DNA of 54,886 nt from NCBI RefSeq assembly GCF_000430725.1, contig NZ_KE387217.1, positions 1 through 54,886 on the forward strand. The letters run 5' to 3'. Below are positions 1 through 7,856 of this stretch, in pieces; positions within the stretch are counted from its first letter, which is position 1, and each line of letters starts with the position of its first letter. Under the pieces are notes generated by a model. That model did not search any database. It was given only the letters and a program-made list of their open reading frames with translations, and had not been told where the DNA came from. The position numbers and the translations under genes are program-made. Source of the stretch: Azohydromonas australica DSM 1124 (GTDB taxonomy: Bacteria > Pseudomonadota > Gammaproteobacteria > Burkholderiales > Burkholderiaceae_C).

Positions 1-1
1 C

Positions 2-433
2 ATGAGCCGCCACGGCCATTGCGCGGGCGCGCTGGCCCCGGCGCTGGAGCGCTTCGCGCACGTGGCGCGCCGCTGGCACGCGGGACTGTTCCACTGCTAC
101 GACAACGCCGAGTTGCCACGCACCAACAACGCTCTCGAACAGCTGTTCGGCTCGTACCGCCATCACGAGCGGCGCACCACGGGTCGCAAGGCCGCCAGCC
201 CTGCCACGGTGCTGCGCGGTGCGGTGCGACTGCTGGCGGCAACGGCTACGCGGGGGTGCTTGGTCACGGCACGCGAGCTCGCAAGTGCCAACCGACAACG
301 CTGGCAGGAGTTACGACAACAACTGGAGCGGCGGCGCTGTGCGCGCGTGCAGCGCACGCGCTTCCGCCGCAATCCCGAGCACTACCTTGCTGGCCTGGAG
401 CAGCTGGCCGATCAGTTGACTTTGCCGCCCTAG
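2..433 (+). CDS. Transposase, C-terminal part (partial)
   Basis: The frame encodes 143 residues with the signature of a DDE transposase C-terminus: YDNAELPRTNNALEQLFGS, then a basic RHHERRTTGRK stretch that leads into a helical tail. The Asn-rich 'RTNN.LEQLFG' block surrounds the last catalytic acidic residue (Glu) in several IS transposase families. The N-terminal catalytic half would lie left of the window or has been lost, so I cannot tell whether the gene is intact. The ATG at position 2 is probably internal. No terminal inverted repeat was recognised in the 170 bases after the stop, so the right end of the IS is not placed. The IS family is not assigned. Confidence 0.7.
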   Translation: MSRHGHCAGALAPALERFAHVARRWHAGLFHCYDNAELPRTNNALEQLFGSYRHHERRTTGRKAASPATVLRGAVRLLAATATRGCLVTARELASANRQRWQELRQQLERRRCARVQRTRFRRNPEHYLAGLEQLADQLTLPP

Positions 434-604
434 TTTTTTTGCGCCGGTGGCGCGCACGGCCCAGGTCGAAGTCCACGCAGGCCAAGCGTGCAGGTGTGAC
501 TCCATCACGCCCAAGCACTGGCGCGGCATGCTTTAGGCTGATTGGTCCCGGATTTGCTGAAGTGCCGACATCGGCGAGAGGGCAACCCCCAAAGGATTCG
601 TGCC

Positions 605-892
605 ATGAAAGCCATCAGACAGAACGAACGAGAGACATGGAGCGAGGGCTTCGCTCATGGTCAAGTGCTTTCGGAAGTGGCCGGCGTCTGTCCATACCCG
701 CGCGGCTCAGTTGAAGCCGATGCCTGGATGGATGGCTGGTACCAAGGCGCTCTCAAGACGGACGGTCTCGGCTATCGGGATGGCCCGGTCACGGAGCCTG
801 GTACCAAGCTGGTCTGGCGGGACAAGCCCAGACCCCCAGGGCACGCCAGGCGCGACTATGCCGCTACAGCATGCGGCGGACGCTGCGCATGA
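605..892 (+). CDS. Ribosome modulation factor-like protein (copy 1)
   Basis: This 95-residue protein starts at an ATG preceded by AAAGGA. Residues 8-50 resemble ribosome modulation factor (RMF): a WSEGFAHGQ helix, then CPYPRGSVEADAWMDGW, which fits the RMF pattern 'G..AG ... CPY ... W..GW'. RMF binds 100S ribosome dimers in stationary phase in gammaproteobacteria, and a ribosome-related role here is inferred only from that pattern. The roughly 45-residue tail after the core is longer than in classical RMF (55 aa). Two more genes with the same pattern lie at 21765-22022 and 24545-24709. The gene stands alone between a transposase remnant and a stretch without clear genes. Confidence 0.6.
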   Translation: MKAIRQNERETWSEGFAHGQVLSEVAGVCPYPRGSVEADAWMDGWYQGALKTDGLGYRDGPVTEPGTKLVWRDKPRPPGHARRDYAATACGGRCA

Positions 893-1313
893 GCTGCGGA
901 TGGCGCCGCCTCAGCGCCGTACGGCCTCCAGCCGCATGGCGAGCGGAGGCTTGAGTTGTGCACGACTTCGCTGTCTCGGATCCAGGCCAGCGCGCTGGGT
1001 CAGCGACTCACCACAAAGTGCCTTCCATGAAAACGCGTGACCATGAGGTCGGTCGCCGCATCCGCCACTAACCGGTGACGCTCAAGGCCGGCTTCAGGCT
1101 GGCGGCTGAAGGGGAGGGTGGGAACAACGCCGGTGACGTGACAAGAAGGAGAGCGGTGCCATTGGTATCGTCGCCGGCATTGCTTGAAAGCACCGTAGCC
1201 TTCTTGCCCAAGGTCGCCACGGCCGGCTCAATAGGCGAGGGACCTCGTCCATGAGTCCTGGGCTGGGATGCGCGAGCCGGCGCGGCGGGCATGCCGCACC
1301 GGTGCATGCCGGT
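893..1313. other. No recognisable gene
   Basis: Only overlapping, compositionally biased open frames on both strands are present. None has family signatures or a convincing ribosome binding site. Confidence 0.5.
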
Positions 1314-1418
1314 TCAGTCGCCAGGGCCGTAGCTCTCTTGCAGACGCTGCAGCTCACCGCTGTCGCGGGCGCGGCGCAGTTCGCCCTTCACCTCGGCGCG
1401 GGTCTTGCCCCCTTGCAT
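1314..1418 (-). pseudogene. DUF4148-like C-terminal fragment
   Basis: A 34-codon frame starting at ATG 1418 reads GKTRAEVKGELRRARDSG and ends in YGPGD. The TRAEVK.EL..AR..G block is the core of the DUF4148 family, small exported proteins common in Burkholderiales. The expected signal peptide and N-terminus are missing: the frame runs into a stop just upstream. It lies directly downstream of a fuller DUF4148 gene on the same strand, so it is probably the remains of a tandem copy. Confidence 0.5.
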
Positions 1419-1433
1419 GGCCGGCGTACCTCT

Positions 1434-1655
1434 TTAGAAGCTGCGGCCAGCGGCGCCCGCTAGGGTGGCGCCCCGGTTCAAGCCTTCCCACCAAGTGCCG
1501 TAGTCATCGCTGTGGAGCCTTTGCAGCGAGCCATCGGTGCGTGCGTGCTCGAGCTCGGCCTTCACTTCGGCACGCGTGAGCGGCCTGTCCTGCGCCCAGG
1601 CTGCCGTGGAAGCCAGTGCAACATCCAGCGCTGCCATCGGGATGTGGAGCTTCAT
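1434..1655 (-). CDS. DUF4148 family exported protein
   Basis: The 73-residue product starts at ATG 1655. It has an N-terminal hydrophobic segment ending in AAWAQ (an A-x-A-like signal peptidase site), followed by the DUF4148 signature LTRAEVKAELEHARTDG and a short tail. DUF4148 proteins are small periplasmic proteins of unknown function found widely in Burkholderiales. The signal sequence is less hydrophobic than usual because an Asp interrupts it (AALDVALAS). The C-terminus lacks the usual YP-rich end, so the gene may be slightly degenerate. An upstream extension to 1835 is open but has no coding character. Confidence 0.65.
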   Translation of the reverse strand: MKLHIPMAALDVALASTAAWAQDRPLTRAEVKAELEHARTDGSLQRLHSDDYGTWWEGLNRGATLAGAAGRSF

Positions 1656-1883
1656 GGGCTTGTCCTCGCCAGCCTTGGTATGGGGCCGCCTGGTGCCACT
1701 GTAGGAGTCGCCGTGGCAGTAGGTGCAATCAAGTAGCGTGAGCAGGGATAACCGACTGCCACCAGCGCGGCGGCGGTAGGTGACGTCTATGTAGGCCAGT
1801 GCACTTTGATGTCGTGGACGAAGGACCAAGCCCAATCCGGTTCAGTCGAGGCCAAGTCACGCTGATCGCCCCACTGAACCGGT

Positions 1884-3167
1884 CTACCTGAAGCGGAAGA
1901 GGGCGCTGCGCTCGATGCCATCGGCGAAGCGCAGGGTCAGCCTGCGGCACTGGCCGGCCCAGGCGGGATCGGTTTTCCAGACGTAGGTGTAGGCGTTGGT
2001 CGGGGCGTCATAGCTCAGGCTGCTGTGGTCCGCAGCCACGGTCTGCTCGATTTCATCGGTGCGGGCGTCAGGGTTGCACACGACCCTCGATGCAGTTGGG
2101 TAGCCGCGGGCCAGGATGTCGAGGCCCTGGTTGCCCCCCAGGCCGAACGTCACCGGCACGGCCACGCCGGCCTTGAGCGTGTTGATGATCGGCGCCGCAT
2201 TCACCGGAGCAACGAAGCCGCCGAAGCGGTAGCTGCTCCTGAGCGCCACCGTGTGATAGGCCCCGGCGGAGACCGCCATGATGTCGCGCAGCCCCTGCGG
2301 GACGCTCGCCTGGCCGGCGTTGTCGAGGCCCCAGGCCACCACCGTGCCGTCACGCTTGAGCGCCACCGTGTGGCTCTGCCCGCCGTCGACGGCACGCACG
2401 CCGCGCAGCCCGGCAGGTACGTCCGTCTGGCCCTTGAGGTTGTCGCCCCAGCCCACGACCGTGCCGTCGCTCTTGATCGCCAACGTGTAGGACCACCCTG
2501 CGGCGATGGCACGCACGCCCGTGAGGCCGGCAGGCACTTCCGTCTGGCCCAGGCCGTTGTAACCCCAGGCCACCACGGTGCCGTCGCTCTTGAGCGCCAC
2601 CGTGTGGACCGCCCCGGCGGCGATGGCCACGACACCGCTCAGGCCAACGGGTACGTTCCTCTGGCCGTATCGGTTGCTGCCCCAGACCTCCACCGTGCCA
2701 TTGGCGTTGAGCGCCACGGTGTGGTTATCCCCGGCGGCAATGGCTCGCACGCTGCGCAGCGTGGCGGGCACGTTCGTCTCGCCGTGGAAGTTGTAACCCC
2801 AGGCCACCACCGTGCCGTCGCTCCTGAGCGCCACCGTGTGGTAGCCCCCGGCGGCAATGGCCATGACACCGCTGAGCTGCAGCGGTACGTTCGTTTGGCC
2901 GTAAATATTGGAGCCCCAGGCCACCACCGTGCCGTCGCTCTTGAGCGCCACCGTGTGCCAGGACCCTGCAACAAGGGCCGTGATGCCGCGCAGGCCGGCG
3001 GGTACGCTTGTCTGACCTTCGCTTTTCTTGCCCCAGGCCACCACCGTGCCGGTCACGGCGGCATGCGCAGCACCCGACGTCATGCCCATCGATGGCATGA
3101 CAAGTCCCATTCCGATCGACACCAGGACACGCAGACGGGCCATCGTGGATTGATGTGCGGTTTCCAT
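1884..3167 (-). CDS. Secreted RCC1-repeat (BLIP-II-like) propeller protein with PxKF tail
   Basis: This 427-residue protein starts at ATG 3167, with AAGGAG eight bases upstream. Residues 1-37 are a signal peptide ending in GAAHA. Seven repeats of about 39 residues follow (about 38-310), each of the form TVVAWG.N..GQT.VP..L..V.AIAAG..HTVALKSDG, the RCC1/BLIP-II pattern. Seven copies are the number needed for a closed seven-blade beta-propeller. The last 120 residues fit the PxKF domain (FGGF..PVN..P..NTLKAG ... VTFGLGGNQGLDI ... YVWKTD..WAGQCR). It is probably exported and a binding or adhesion protein; the ligand is unknown. It is monocistronic. A long opposite-strand frame is a by-product of the repeats. 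Confidence 0.9.
   Translation of the reverse strand: METAHQSTMARLRVLVSIGMGLVMPSMGMTSGAAHAAVTGTVVAWGKKSEGQTSVPAGLRGITALVAGSWHTVALKSDGTVVAWGSNIYGQTNVPLQLSGVMAIAAGGYHTVALRSDGTVVAWGYNFHGETNVPATLRSVRAIAAGDNHTVALNANGTVEVWGSNRYGQRNVPVGLSGVVAIAAGAVHTVALKSDGTVVAWGYNGLGQTEVPAGLTGVRAIAAGWSYTLAIKSDGTVVGWGDNLKGQTDVPAGLRGVRAVDGGQSHTVALKRDGTVVAWGLDNAGQASVPQGLRDIMAVSAGAYHTVALRSSYRFGGFVAPVNAAPIINTLKAGVAVPVTFGLGGNQGLDILARGYPTASRVVCNPDARTDEIEQTVAADHSSLSYDAPTNAYTYVWKTDPAWAGQCRRLTLRFADGIERSALFRFR
2225..3055 (-). repeat. Seven tandem ~117-bp repeats within the RCC1-type gene
   Basis: The repeats are visible at DNA level as the recurring block 'gccgtcgctcttgagcgcc' and 'aggccaccaccgtgcc', spaced about 117 bases apart. 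They encode the seven propeller repeats. The high DNA similarity of some units suggests recent duplication or gene conversion. Confidence 0.85.
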
Positions 3168-3385
3168 GGTGCAACTCCTTGCCGGTGACGACCGGCCAAG
3201 CGGTTAAACCGCCTGACGAAGGAATCGTAGGCCCACCGCATCAGCGCGTGGCAATGCCTATCTCGACGACAAGTGAAGCACCCCCTTGGCCTGACGTCAT
3301 CCGATTTGCAGCCACGCGCGTTCTGTGTCTTCGCGCGGCCCGTGGGGCCATTATTGCCAGGGCGAAAAATGAAGGAGGCCAGAAA

Positions 3386-3553
3386 ATGAATTCCACGAAT
3401 GCCGCCGTGCTGGGGCTTATCGCATTCGGCGGTGCTGCGGCTGTTGTCGCTCTCAGACTGGTCGGGCACCAGCCGCGTGCTGGTGCGGCGCTGCTGTGGC
3501 TTGGCATCGCTTCAGGTGCGGCATCGGGCGTGCTCTTGGCGGTGTCGCTGTAG
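3386..3553 (+). CDS. Small two-helix membrane protein
   Basis: A 55-residue protein starts at ATG 3386 behind a strong ribosome binding site (GGAGG, 9 bases upstream). Residues 6-26 and 33-54 are hydrophobic and would form two membrane helices joined by the short basic loop VGHQPRAG. No family is recognised. It is divergent from the RCC1-type gene, with about 220 bases between them that could hold both promoters. Confidence 0.6.
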   Translation: MNSTNAAVLGLIAFGGAAAVVALRLVGHQPRAGAALLWLGIASGAASGVLLAVSL

Positions 3554-4019
3554 CGGCTTGCCGCCAGCGGCGGTGACGTGCGTGCTCCTGGCAGTGGGAT
3601 GCACCCGAAGCGCAAAGCAACCTGCAGGTTTTCACAACAGGCTGCAGGCGCGTGACGGGCGACACTGGGCTTTGACGCCCTGTTGCTGGGCCGGCTGGTA
3701 CTGAGGCGCTCACGGCGCAGTCATTGAAAGCGGGAAAGCCGCCGAGCCGCCTGCCGCTGCAGACGACCCGGCATGTCCCCGGGTCGGTGCAGATGGCCCG
3801 TGGCAGGAATCTGCTGCACACGCCGGCATTACAGCATCTGCCGGTCAGATGGAGTTGCATGCGTCCTGGGCGGCGGCAACCACGTGCTCGTTCAGCGCGC
3901 ATCGCCCTACTTGGCGCCTGTCCTTTGCTTTCCGGTGTCTGGACTGTGCCGCGCGATCGGTGATACCGGAGCCAGCAGCGACGCCGTTCTTCGACTTGAC
4001 ATCCTCCTCGGCCTGAAGG
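3554..4019. other. Gene-poor stretch ending in an IS200/IS605-type end remnant
   Basis: No gene is recognised at 3554-3990. From 3995 the sequence reads CTTGACATCCTCCTCGGCC and then CCTGAAGG. Together with the bases after 7803 (ACGGGGCTTGC) this rebuilds a hairpin (CCTCGGCC/TGAA/GGACGGGG). It resembles the right end of IS200/IS605-type elements; compare the end of the tnpB remnant near 21430 (GAGGATGTCAAG on the plus strand). The cognate tnpB is absent. Confidence 0.5.
4012..4019. repeat. Target-site duplication of the IS4-family element, left copy
   Basis: CCTGAAGG here is repeated exactly at 7803-7810, directly outside the two inverted repeats. Confidence 0.75.
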
Positions 4020-4079
4020 CCTCGTCTTTACCCACATCTTTCAGAATGTGGCTGACCACAGGATGTACGAGGTGGTGCC

Positions 4080-5051
4080 ATGGACGGGGACGAGTTGTGG
4101 ATTGCTGAGCAGTTTGCCGCCTCAGAACTCGGTGATGTCAGGCGTTCGCGCCGGGCGTGCCGCCTGGCGTTGGGCATGATGCAGGCGCCAGGCAAAGGAA
4201 TTCCCGTTCAAACGCAAAGCTGGGGCAACTGCAAGGCAGCCTACCGACTCTTGCACTGTGCCGATGTCACGCGCCGATGCGTTGCTGCAGCCGCACCTGC
4301 AGCACACCCGCTCGGCGGCGGCGCAGGTGCCCGTGACGTTGTTCGTGCAGGACACCACCACGCTGGACTTCTCGCAAATGGAGCAAGCACACGGGTATGG
4401 ACCCATCGGTAACCATGCCGGCAACGGGTTGTTCGCGCATAACTTGCTGGCGCTGACACCCAGCGGCCAAGTCTTTGGGCTGGCGGCGCAGCTGTGCTGG
4501 GCTCGTGTTGCCGGGGTAACGCACAAGCACACCGAAACCCGGACACAGCGCTACGCCCGGGCGAACAAGGAATCCGAGGTTTGGCCCAAGGTGCTGGAGG
4601 CGGTAGGTCGGGTGCCGCAAGGCTGCCGCTGGATCGGCATCGGGGACCGGGGCAGTGATTCGTTTGACTACTGGAGTCGTGCCGTATCGCTGGGCTGGCA
4701 ATGCCTGTCGAGGATCTTCACCAACCGGCGCACCGCCCATAACGGCCACTTGCTCACGCAGGCCCGGGCACTGCCCGTCCAGGGGCGACTGCAGTTGCAT
4801 CAGCGCGCCCGCCCCGGGCAGGCGGCGCGCACGCTGCACTTGAACTTGGCCTGGCGTGAAGTCCAGGTGCTGCCTACCCGCAACGTCCCTGCGCTTGCTG
4901 GCTTCCCCCCACTGGCAGCCAGCGTGGTGCGCTGCTGGGATGCGCGTAACGACGTGGAATGGCTGCTGCTGGCCACGTGGCCCATCAACAACTTCGACGA
5001 CGCAGCCCAATGTGTGCTCTGGTACGAGCAGCGCTGGTCCATTGAGATCGA
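4080..5051 (+). pseudogene. IS4-family transposase, 5' part (frameshifted)
   Basis: The first 60 codons from ATG 4080 carry the Tn5-type DNA-binding domain (WIAEQFAASELGDVRRSRR ... SWGNCKAAYRLL). At about 4270 the frame shifts by one base, and the reading continues with ADALLQPHLQHTRSAAAQ and the first catalytic Asp in FVQDTTTLDFS. WIGIGDRGSDSFDYW gives the second Asp. The third motif begins as WYEQRWSIE, with the catalytic Glu codon at 5044-5046, where the coding sequence is cut by a foreign insertion. Its continuation is at 7416-7794. The gene is inactivated twice, by the frameshift and by the insertion. Confidence 0.85.
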
Positions 5052-5075
5052 CCAGTCATGTTGCCTCCGTAAGAG

Positions 5076-7172
5076 TCAATGCCATGCCCGCGAGCGCGAT
5101 CGCAGTGCGCGCAGCCTTGCGAGTTCGGCTTCGTCAGCCTGAATGAGCCACATGCGGTGTGCCGTCTGATCAGCCCGACGCCCTTGCAGCCAACCGCGCC
5201 GCAGCCAGCTGAACAGGGTTGGCTGTGGAATGGACAGCCGATGAGCTAGCTCCGCGATGGTCCACTCATTAGCGCCCCGATCCTCAATCTTGTCGCGGTT
5301 GCAACGACGTGGACTGCGAAGCCCCTGAGCAACCAACAACGTTTGCACCATGCTCTCATTGAAGGTCGAGCGGCGTTTAGCCGGGCGCCACCCTTCGGCG
5401 TTGAGGCGGCTGGCAATTGCTGTAATGGTCTCGTGTTCGGCATGCAGATCGGCCACACGTTGTAGTAGTTGAGGGTAGTAACTCAACTGATCCAGGCGTG
5501 CTACGGGCCGTACCAGCGTTGCTCCGGTGGCATGCCCTCCCACCCAGTGAAGCTGCACATCGACGAGTTCGCTTTCGCCTAGGACCGTTACCACGACCCG
5601 CTCGACCAACTGCCTGATGATGGCCTGTCGCTCAGCCGCAGTAGTCGTCGGCGCATGCCACAGCGCCGGGATATCGACTGCAAGGCGGCGGATGGCTTGG
5701 CGCTCAGCTTCGCCCAGCGTAGCTGGTTGTTGAGCTTCGAAGCGCGCATACTCGGCTTGCAGTTGAAGTTCGGTCTGCAGGGCTTGCTCCCACTGTCGCT
5801 CCAGCGTGCGCGCTACCAGGCGGTTCTCCGGCTCAATGGCGTCGTATTGCCGCTGTGCCCGCCCAGCCTCATGGCGGGCGCGTTCCAAGCGCTGCTGCCA
5901 ATGGCGATGCAGTTGTGCGCGCTCAGCTTGCACGTCCTCAATGGCCTTGAGGCTGACCTCCAGAGCTGCGGGCTGCAGGGCGGCCAGCACTTGCCGGCAG
6001 ACCCAGTCATCCAAGGGCTGCCCCACGAGGGACTGGCAAAGTGGCTGGGCATGTTCCACCATCATGGTGATGCAGCAGTAGCGCAAGTCGTGTCCGTTGT
6101 TGCAATACCGGGCCGCCATGCGAAGTCCACATCGCCCGCACACGACCAGCCCCGACAGTAGCGATGGACCGTGCCGGATAGTGCCTTTGACCTGGGCGAG
6201 ATTGGACTCGATTTGACGCACGTTGGCTTCAAACTGCTCCCAGCTGATGTAGGCCGGCAGTCGATCCTTGAGCAGTACGTCCCACTCTCCCATAGCCACC
6301 ACCTGCCGTCCCGTGCTCGGTCTCCCGGGCTGCTGCCGCCGCGGGTCAATGCGACGGCGGCCATACACATAGGCACCGGCATAGATGGGGTTGTGTAGCA
6401 GGCATGACAGCGTCACCCGGCTGGGCGCATGCCACTGCAGCTGGCCCTGGTCTTTGCCGCTGAGCACGCGGCATGGAAGATCGATGTGGTTGCGTACAAG
6501 GTACTGCAGCACGCCGTTGATCGTCCCACAGCGCGCAAACTGCTCGAAGATCAGTGCCACAACCGACTGCGCCTGCTCATCCGGGTCCTTGACCACTTCT
6601 CCCGAAGGCAGCCGAATATAGCCAATCGGTACGAGCACACCCAGTTCCCCGCGCGCAGCCTTGGCTCGTTTACCAGCAAGCATGCGTTGCTTGAGCATGT
6701 GCAGTTCGGCTTCCGACATGGTTCCCTTGAGTCCCAACAACAAACGATCGTTGTAGTCCGTAGGGTCATAGACACCGTCCAGATCGCCGATCAACGTGCC
6801 AAAGAGCCCGCACACCTCCAGCAGTTGGTAGCAGTCTCGGCACGAGCGCGCCAGACGCGACATCTCGATACCCAGCACAATGCCCACTTGGTCCAAAGCA
6901 ACCTTGCTGAGCAGGCGCTGGAATCCATCACGTCCCTCAACCGACGTGCCGGACTTGCCCAGGTCCTCGTCTATCACCTCAATTTGGTGGCGTTCCCAGC
7001 CCAACGACCAAGCACGTTCTACCAGTCCATACTGCAGCCGCGTCGACTCCTGGTGTCGCTCCAGCTGCTGCAGTGTCGACTGACGCACGTACACCAGTGC
7101 CAAGCGCTCCAGGTGCACGCCAGTGACCTTCTCGCTGTGCTGCCGCGAGCGCCCTACCATCACGGCACTCAT
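5076..7172 (-). CDS. Large serine recombinase
   Basis: This 698-residue protein starts at ATG 7172, preceded by AAAGGAG. Residues 23-170 form the resolvase catalytic domain; the nucleophile is Ser32 in LVYVRQST, and ...VLGIEMSRLARSCRD carries the conserved Arg block. Residues about 180-300 are the Recombinase domain (GYIRLPSGEVVKDPDEQA ... LLHNPIYAGAYVYGRRR). A zinc ribbon follows (LVVCGRCGLRM ... YCNNG ... YCC), then a Glu/Arg/Gln-rich coiled coil (about 410-490). The C-terminus carries an extra helix-turn-helix (TIAELAHRLSIPQPTLFSWL). It should catalyse site-specific integration and excision of the surrounding 2.36-kb element. All catalytic features look intact. Its start overlaps the small ORF by ATGA. 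Confidence 0.93.
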   Translation of the reverse strand: MSAVMVGRSRQHSEKVTGVHLERLALVYVRQSTLQQLERHQESTRLQYGLVERAWSLGWERHQIEVIDEDLGKSGTSVEGRDGFQRLLSKVALDQVGIVLGIEMSRLARSCRDCYQLLEVCGLFGTLIGDLDGVYDPTDYNDRLLLGLKGTMSEAELHMLKQRMLAGKRAKAARGELGVLVPIGYIRLPSGEVVKDPDEQAQSVVALIFEQFARCGTINGVLQYLVRNHIDLPCRVLSGKDQGQLQWHAPSRVTLSCLLHNPIYAGAYVYGRRRIDPRRQQPGRPSTGRQVVAMGEWDVLLKDRLPAYISWEQFEANVRQIESNLAQVKGTIRHGPSLLSGLVVCGRCGLRMAARYCNNGHDLRYCCITMMVEHAQPLCQSLVGQPLDDWVCRQVLAALQPAALEVSLKAIEDVQAERAQLHRHWQQRLERARHEAGRAQRQYDAIEPENRLVARTLERQWEQALQTELQLQAEYARFEAQQPATLGEAERQAIRRLAVDIPALWHAPTTTAAERQAIIRQLVERVVVTVLGESELVDVQLHWVGGHATGATLVRPVARLDQLSYYPQLLQRVADLHAEHETITAIASRLNAEGWRPAKRRSTFNESMVQTLLVAQGLRSPRRCNRDKIEDRGANEWTIAELAHRLSIPQPTLFSWLRRGWLQGRRADQTAHRMWLIQADEAELARLRALRSRSRAWH

Positions 7173-7384
7173 GCTCGCTCTCCTTTGCGCCCTGGGCAGA
7201 CTCCAACTGCCGCAGGGCCAACTGGCTCAGCCAGTAAACCAGGCACCGCCGCTGTAGTTGCGGTAGCACAGTCCAGCCCACCGCCTCCAGGCAAGCGTTC
7301 ATGACGACCTCGTCGCTCAACCCATTGCACCAGGCCCAGCAAGGCCTCACGAACTAATTTCGGCGGCACATCCGCGCTTGTCAA
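7169..7384 (-). CDS. Small ORF of the serine-recombinase element, possibly frameshifted
   Basis: The frame starts at TTG 7384 and runs MTSADVPPKLVREALLGLVQ, then continues to a stop that overlaps the recombinase start (ATGA), suggesting translational coupling. From about 7340 the next reading frame looks more protein-like (SDEVVMNACLEAVGWTVL, QLQRRCLVYWLSQLALRQ). The true gene may therefore be a fusion of the two frames, through a mutation or a recoding event near 7340. No family is recognised. Its position suggests an accessory factor of the recombinase, such as one for directionality; this is inference. Confidence 0.45.
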   Translation of the reverse strand: MTSADVPPKLVREALLGLVQWVERRGRHERLPGGGGLDCATATTAAVPGLLAEPVGPAAVGVCPGRKGERA

Positions 7385-7415
7385 ACGTATAGAGGCGTTG
7401 TCATTGGGGTATCGA

Positions 7416-7794
7416 GGAGTTCCATAAATGCCTGAAATCGGGCTGCAACATCGAACGCTCTCAGCTCAAGCAGGCACATGCCGTCGAGGCGCTGCTGGGC
7501 TTCTGCAGCGTCGTGGCTGTGCGCTTGCTGGCGTTGCAGCGCGTGGCGCGCTGTTGTACCGATGATCCCGCTGCGGCGCATGTCGATGAAGATCATCTGA
7601 CGGTGCTATGTGCCAAACGCAACGTCGAGCTTCAAGCCCTGACCATACAAGGCTACCTGCGCGAGGTGGCCCGGCTCGGTGGCTTCCTTGCTCGAACTCA
7701 CGATGGCGATCCAGGATGGCAGACGTTGTGGAGAGGATTGACGTTGCTTGACGCTTGGGTCGATGGTTACCAACTCGCCAAAAAATGTGGGTAA
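7416..7794 (+). pseudogene. IS4-family transposase, 3' part
   Basis: This continues the transposase after the 2.36-kb insertion: EEFHKCLKSGCNIERSQL supplies the Lys of the Y-R-E-K signature. The helical C-terminal domain follows (QAHAVEALLGFCSVVAVRL ... GWQTLWRGLTLLDAWVDGY) and ends at TAA 7792-7794, inside the right inverted repeat. It has no start of its own and is silent unless the insertion is excised. Confidence 0.85.
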
Positions 7795-7802
7795 AGACGA
7801 GC

Positions 7803-7810
7803 CCTGAAGG
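7803..7810. repeat. Target-site duplication of the IS4-family element, right copy
   Basis: CCTGAAGG is identical to 4012-4019. The adjoining ACGGGGCTTGC is the second half of the disrupted IS200/IS605-type hairpin. Confidence 0.75.
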
Positions 7811-7856
7811 ACGGGGCTTGCCGCGCTACTGGTCAACGACTGTCCGGCAGCCCGAC

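Larger units (their letters stand above)
5047..7415 (-). mobile_element. 2.36-kb element with a large serine recombinase, inserted in the transposase gene
   Basis: Joining the transposase at ATCGA (5047-5051 and 7411-7415, one copy of which belongs to the target) restores the frame ...WSIEIEEFHKCLKSG.... The inserted DNA is therefore 2,364 bp with a shared ATCGA at both borders. It holds only a large serine recombinase gene and a small ORF overlapping its start. No long terminal inverted repeats are visible, as expected for serine-recombinase elements, which cross over at a short core. The exact crossover dinucleotide within ATCGA cannot be fixed from one copy. Confidence 0.8.
4020..7802 (+). 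mobile_element. IS4-family insertion sequence split by a serine-recombinase element
   Basis: The ends are inverted repeats. CTCGTCTTTACCCACAT at 4021-4037 matches perfectly the reverse complement of 7785-7801, and partial matching continues inward. Flanking CCTGAAGG copies give an 8-bp target duplication. Without the internal 2,364-bp insertion the element is 1,419 bp, normal for the IS4 family. The transposase gene is interrupted by that insertion and also has a frameshift near 4270, so the IS is not autonomous. Confidence 0.85.

Noticed and set aside
449..461. GCGCC-GGT-GGCGC hairpin after the first transposase
   Set aside because: T-run precedes rather than follows the stem on the plus strand, so it is not a terminator in that orientation; stem is only 5 bp.
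2025..3188. 387-codon plus-strand open frame with repeats
   Set aside because: Antisense shadow of the RCC1-type gene; repeats and GC bias keep it open, and it is rich in His/Arg/Gly without any domain.
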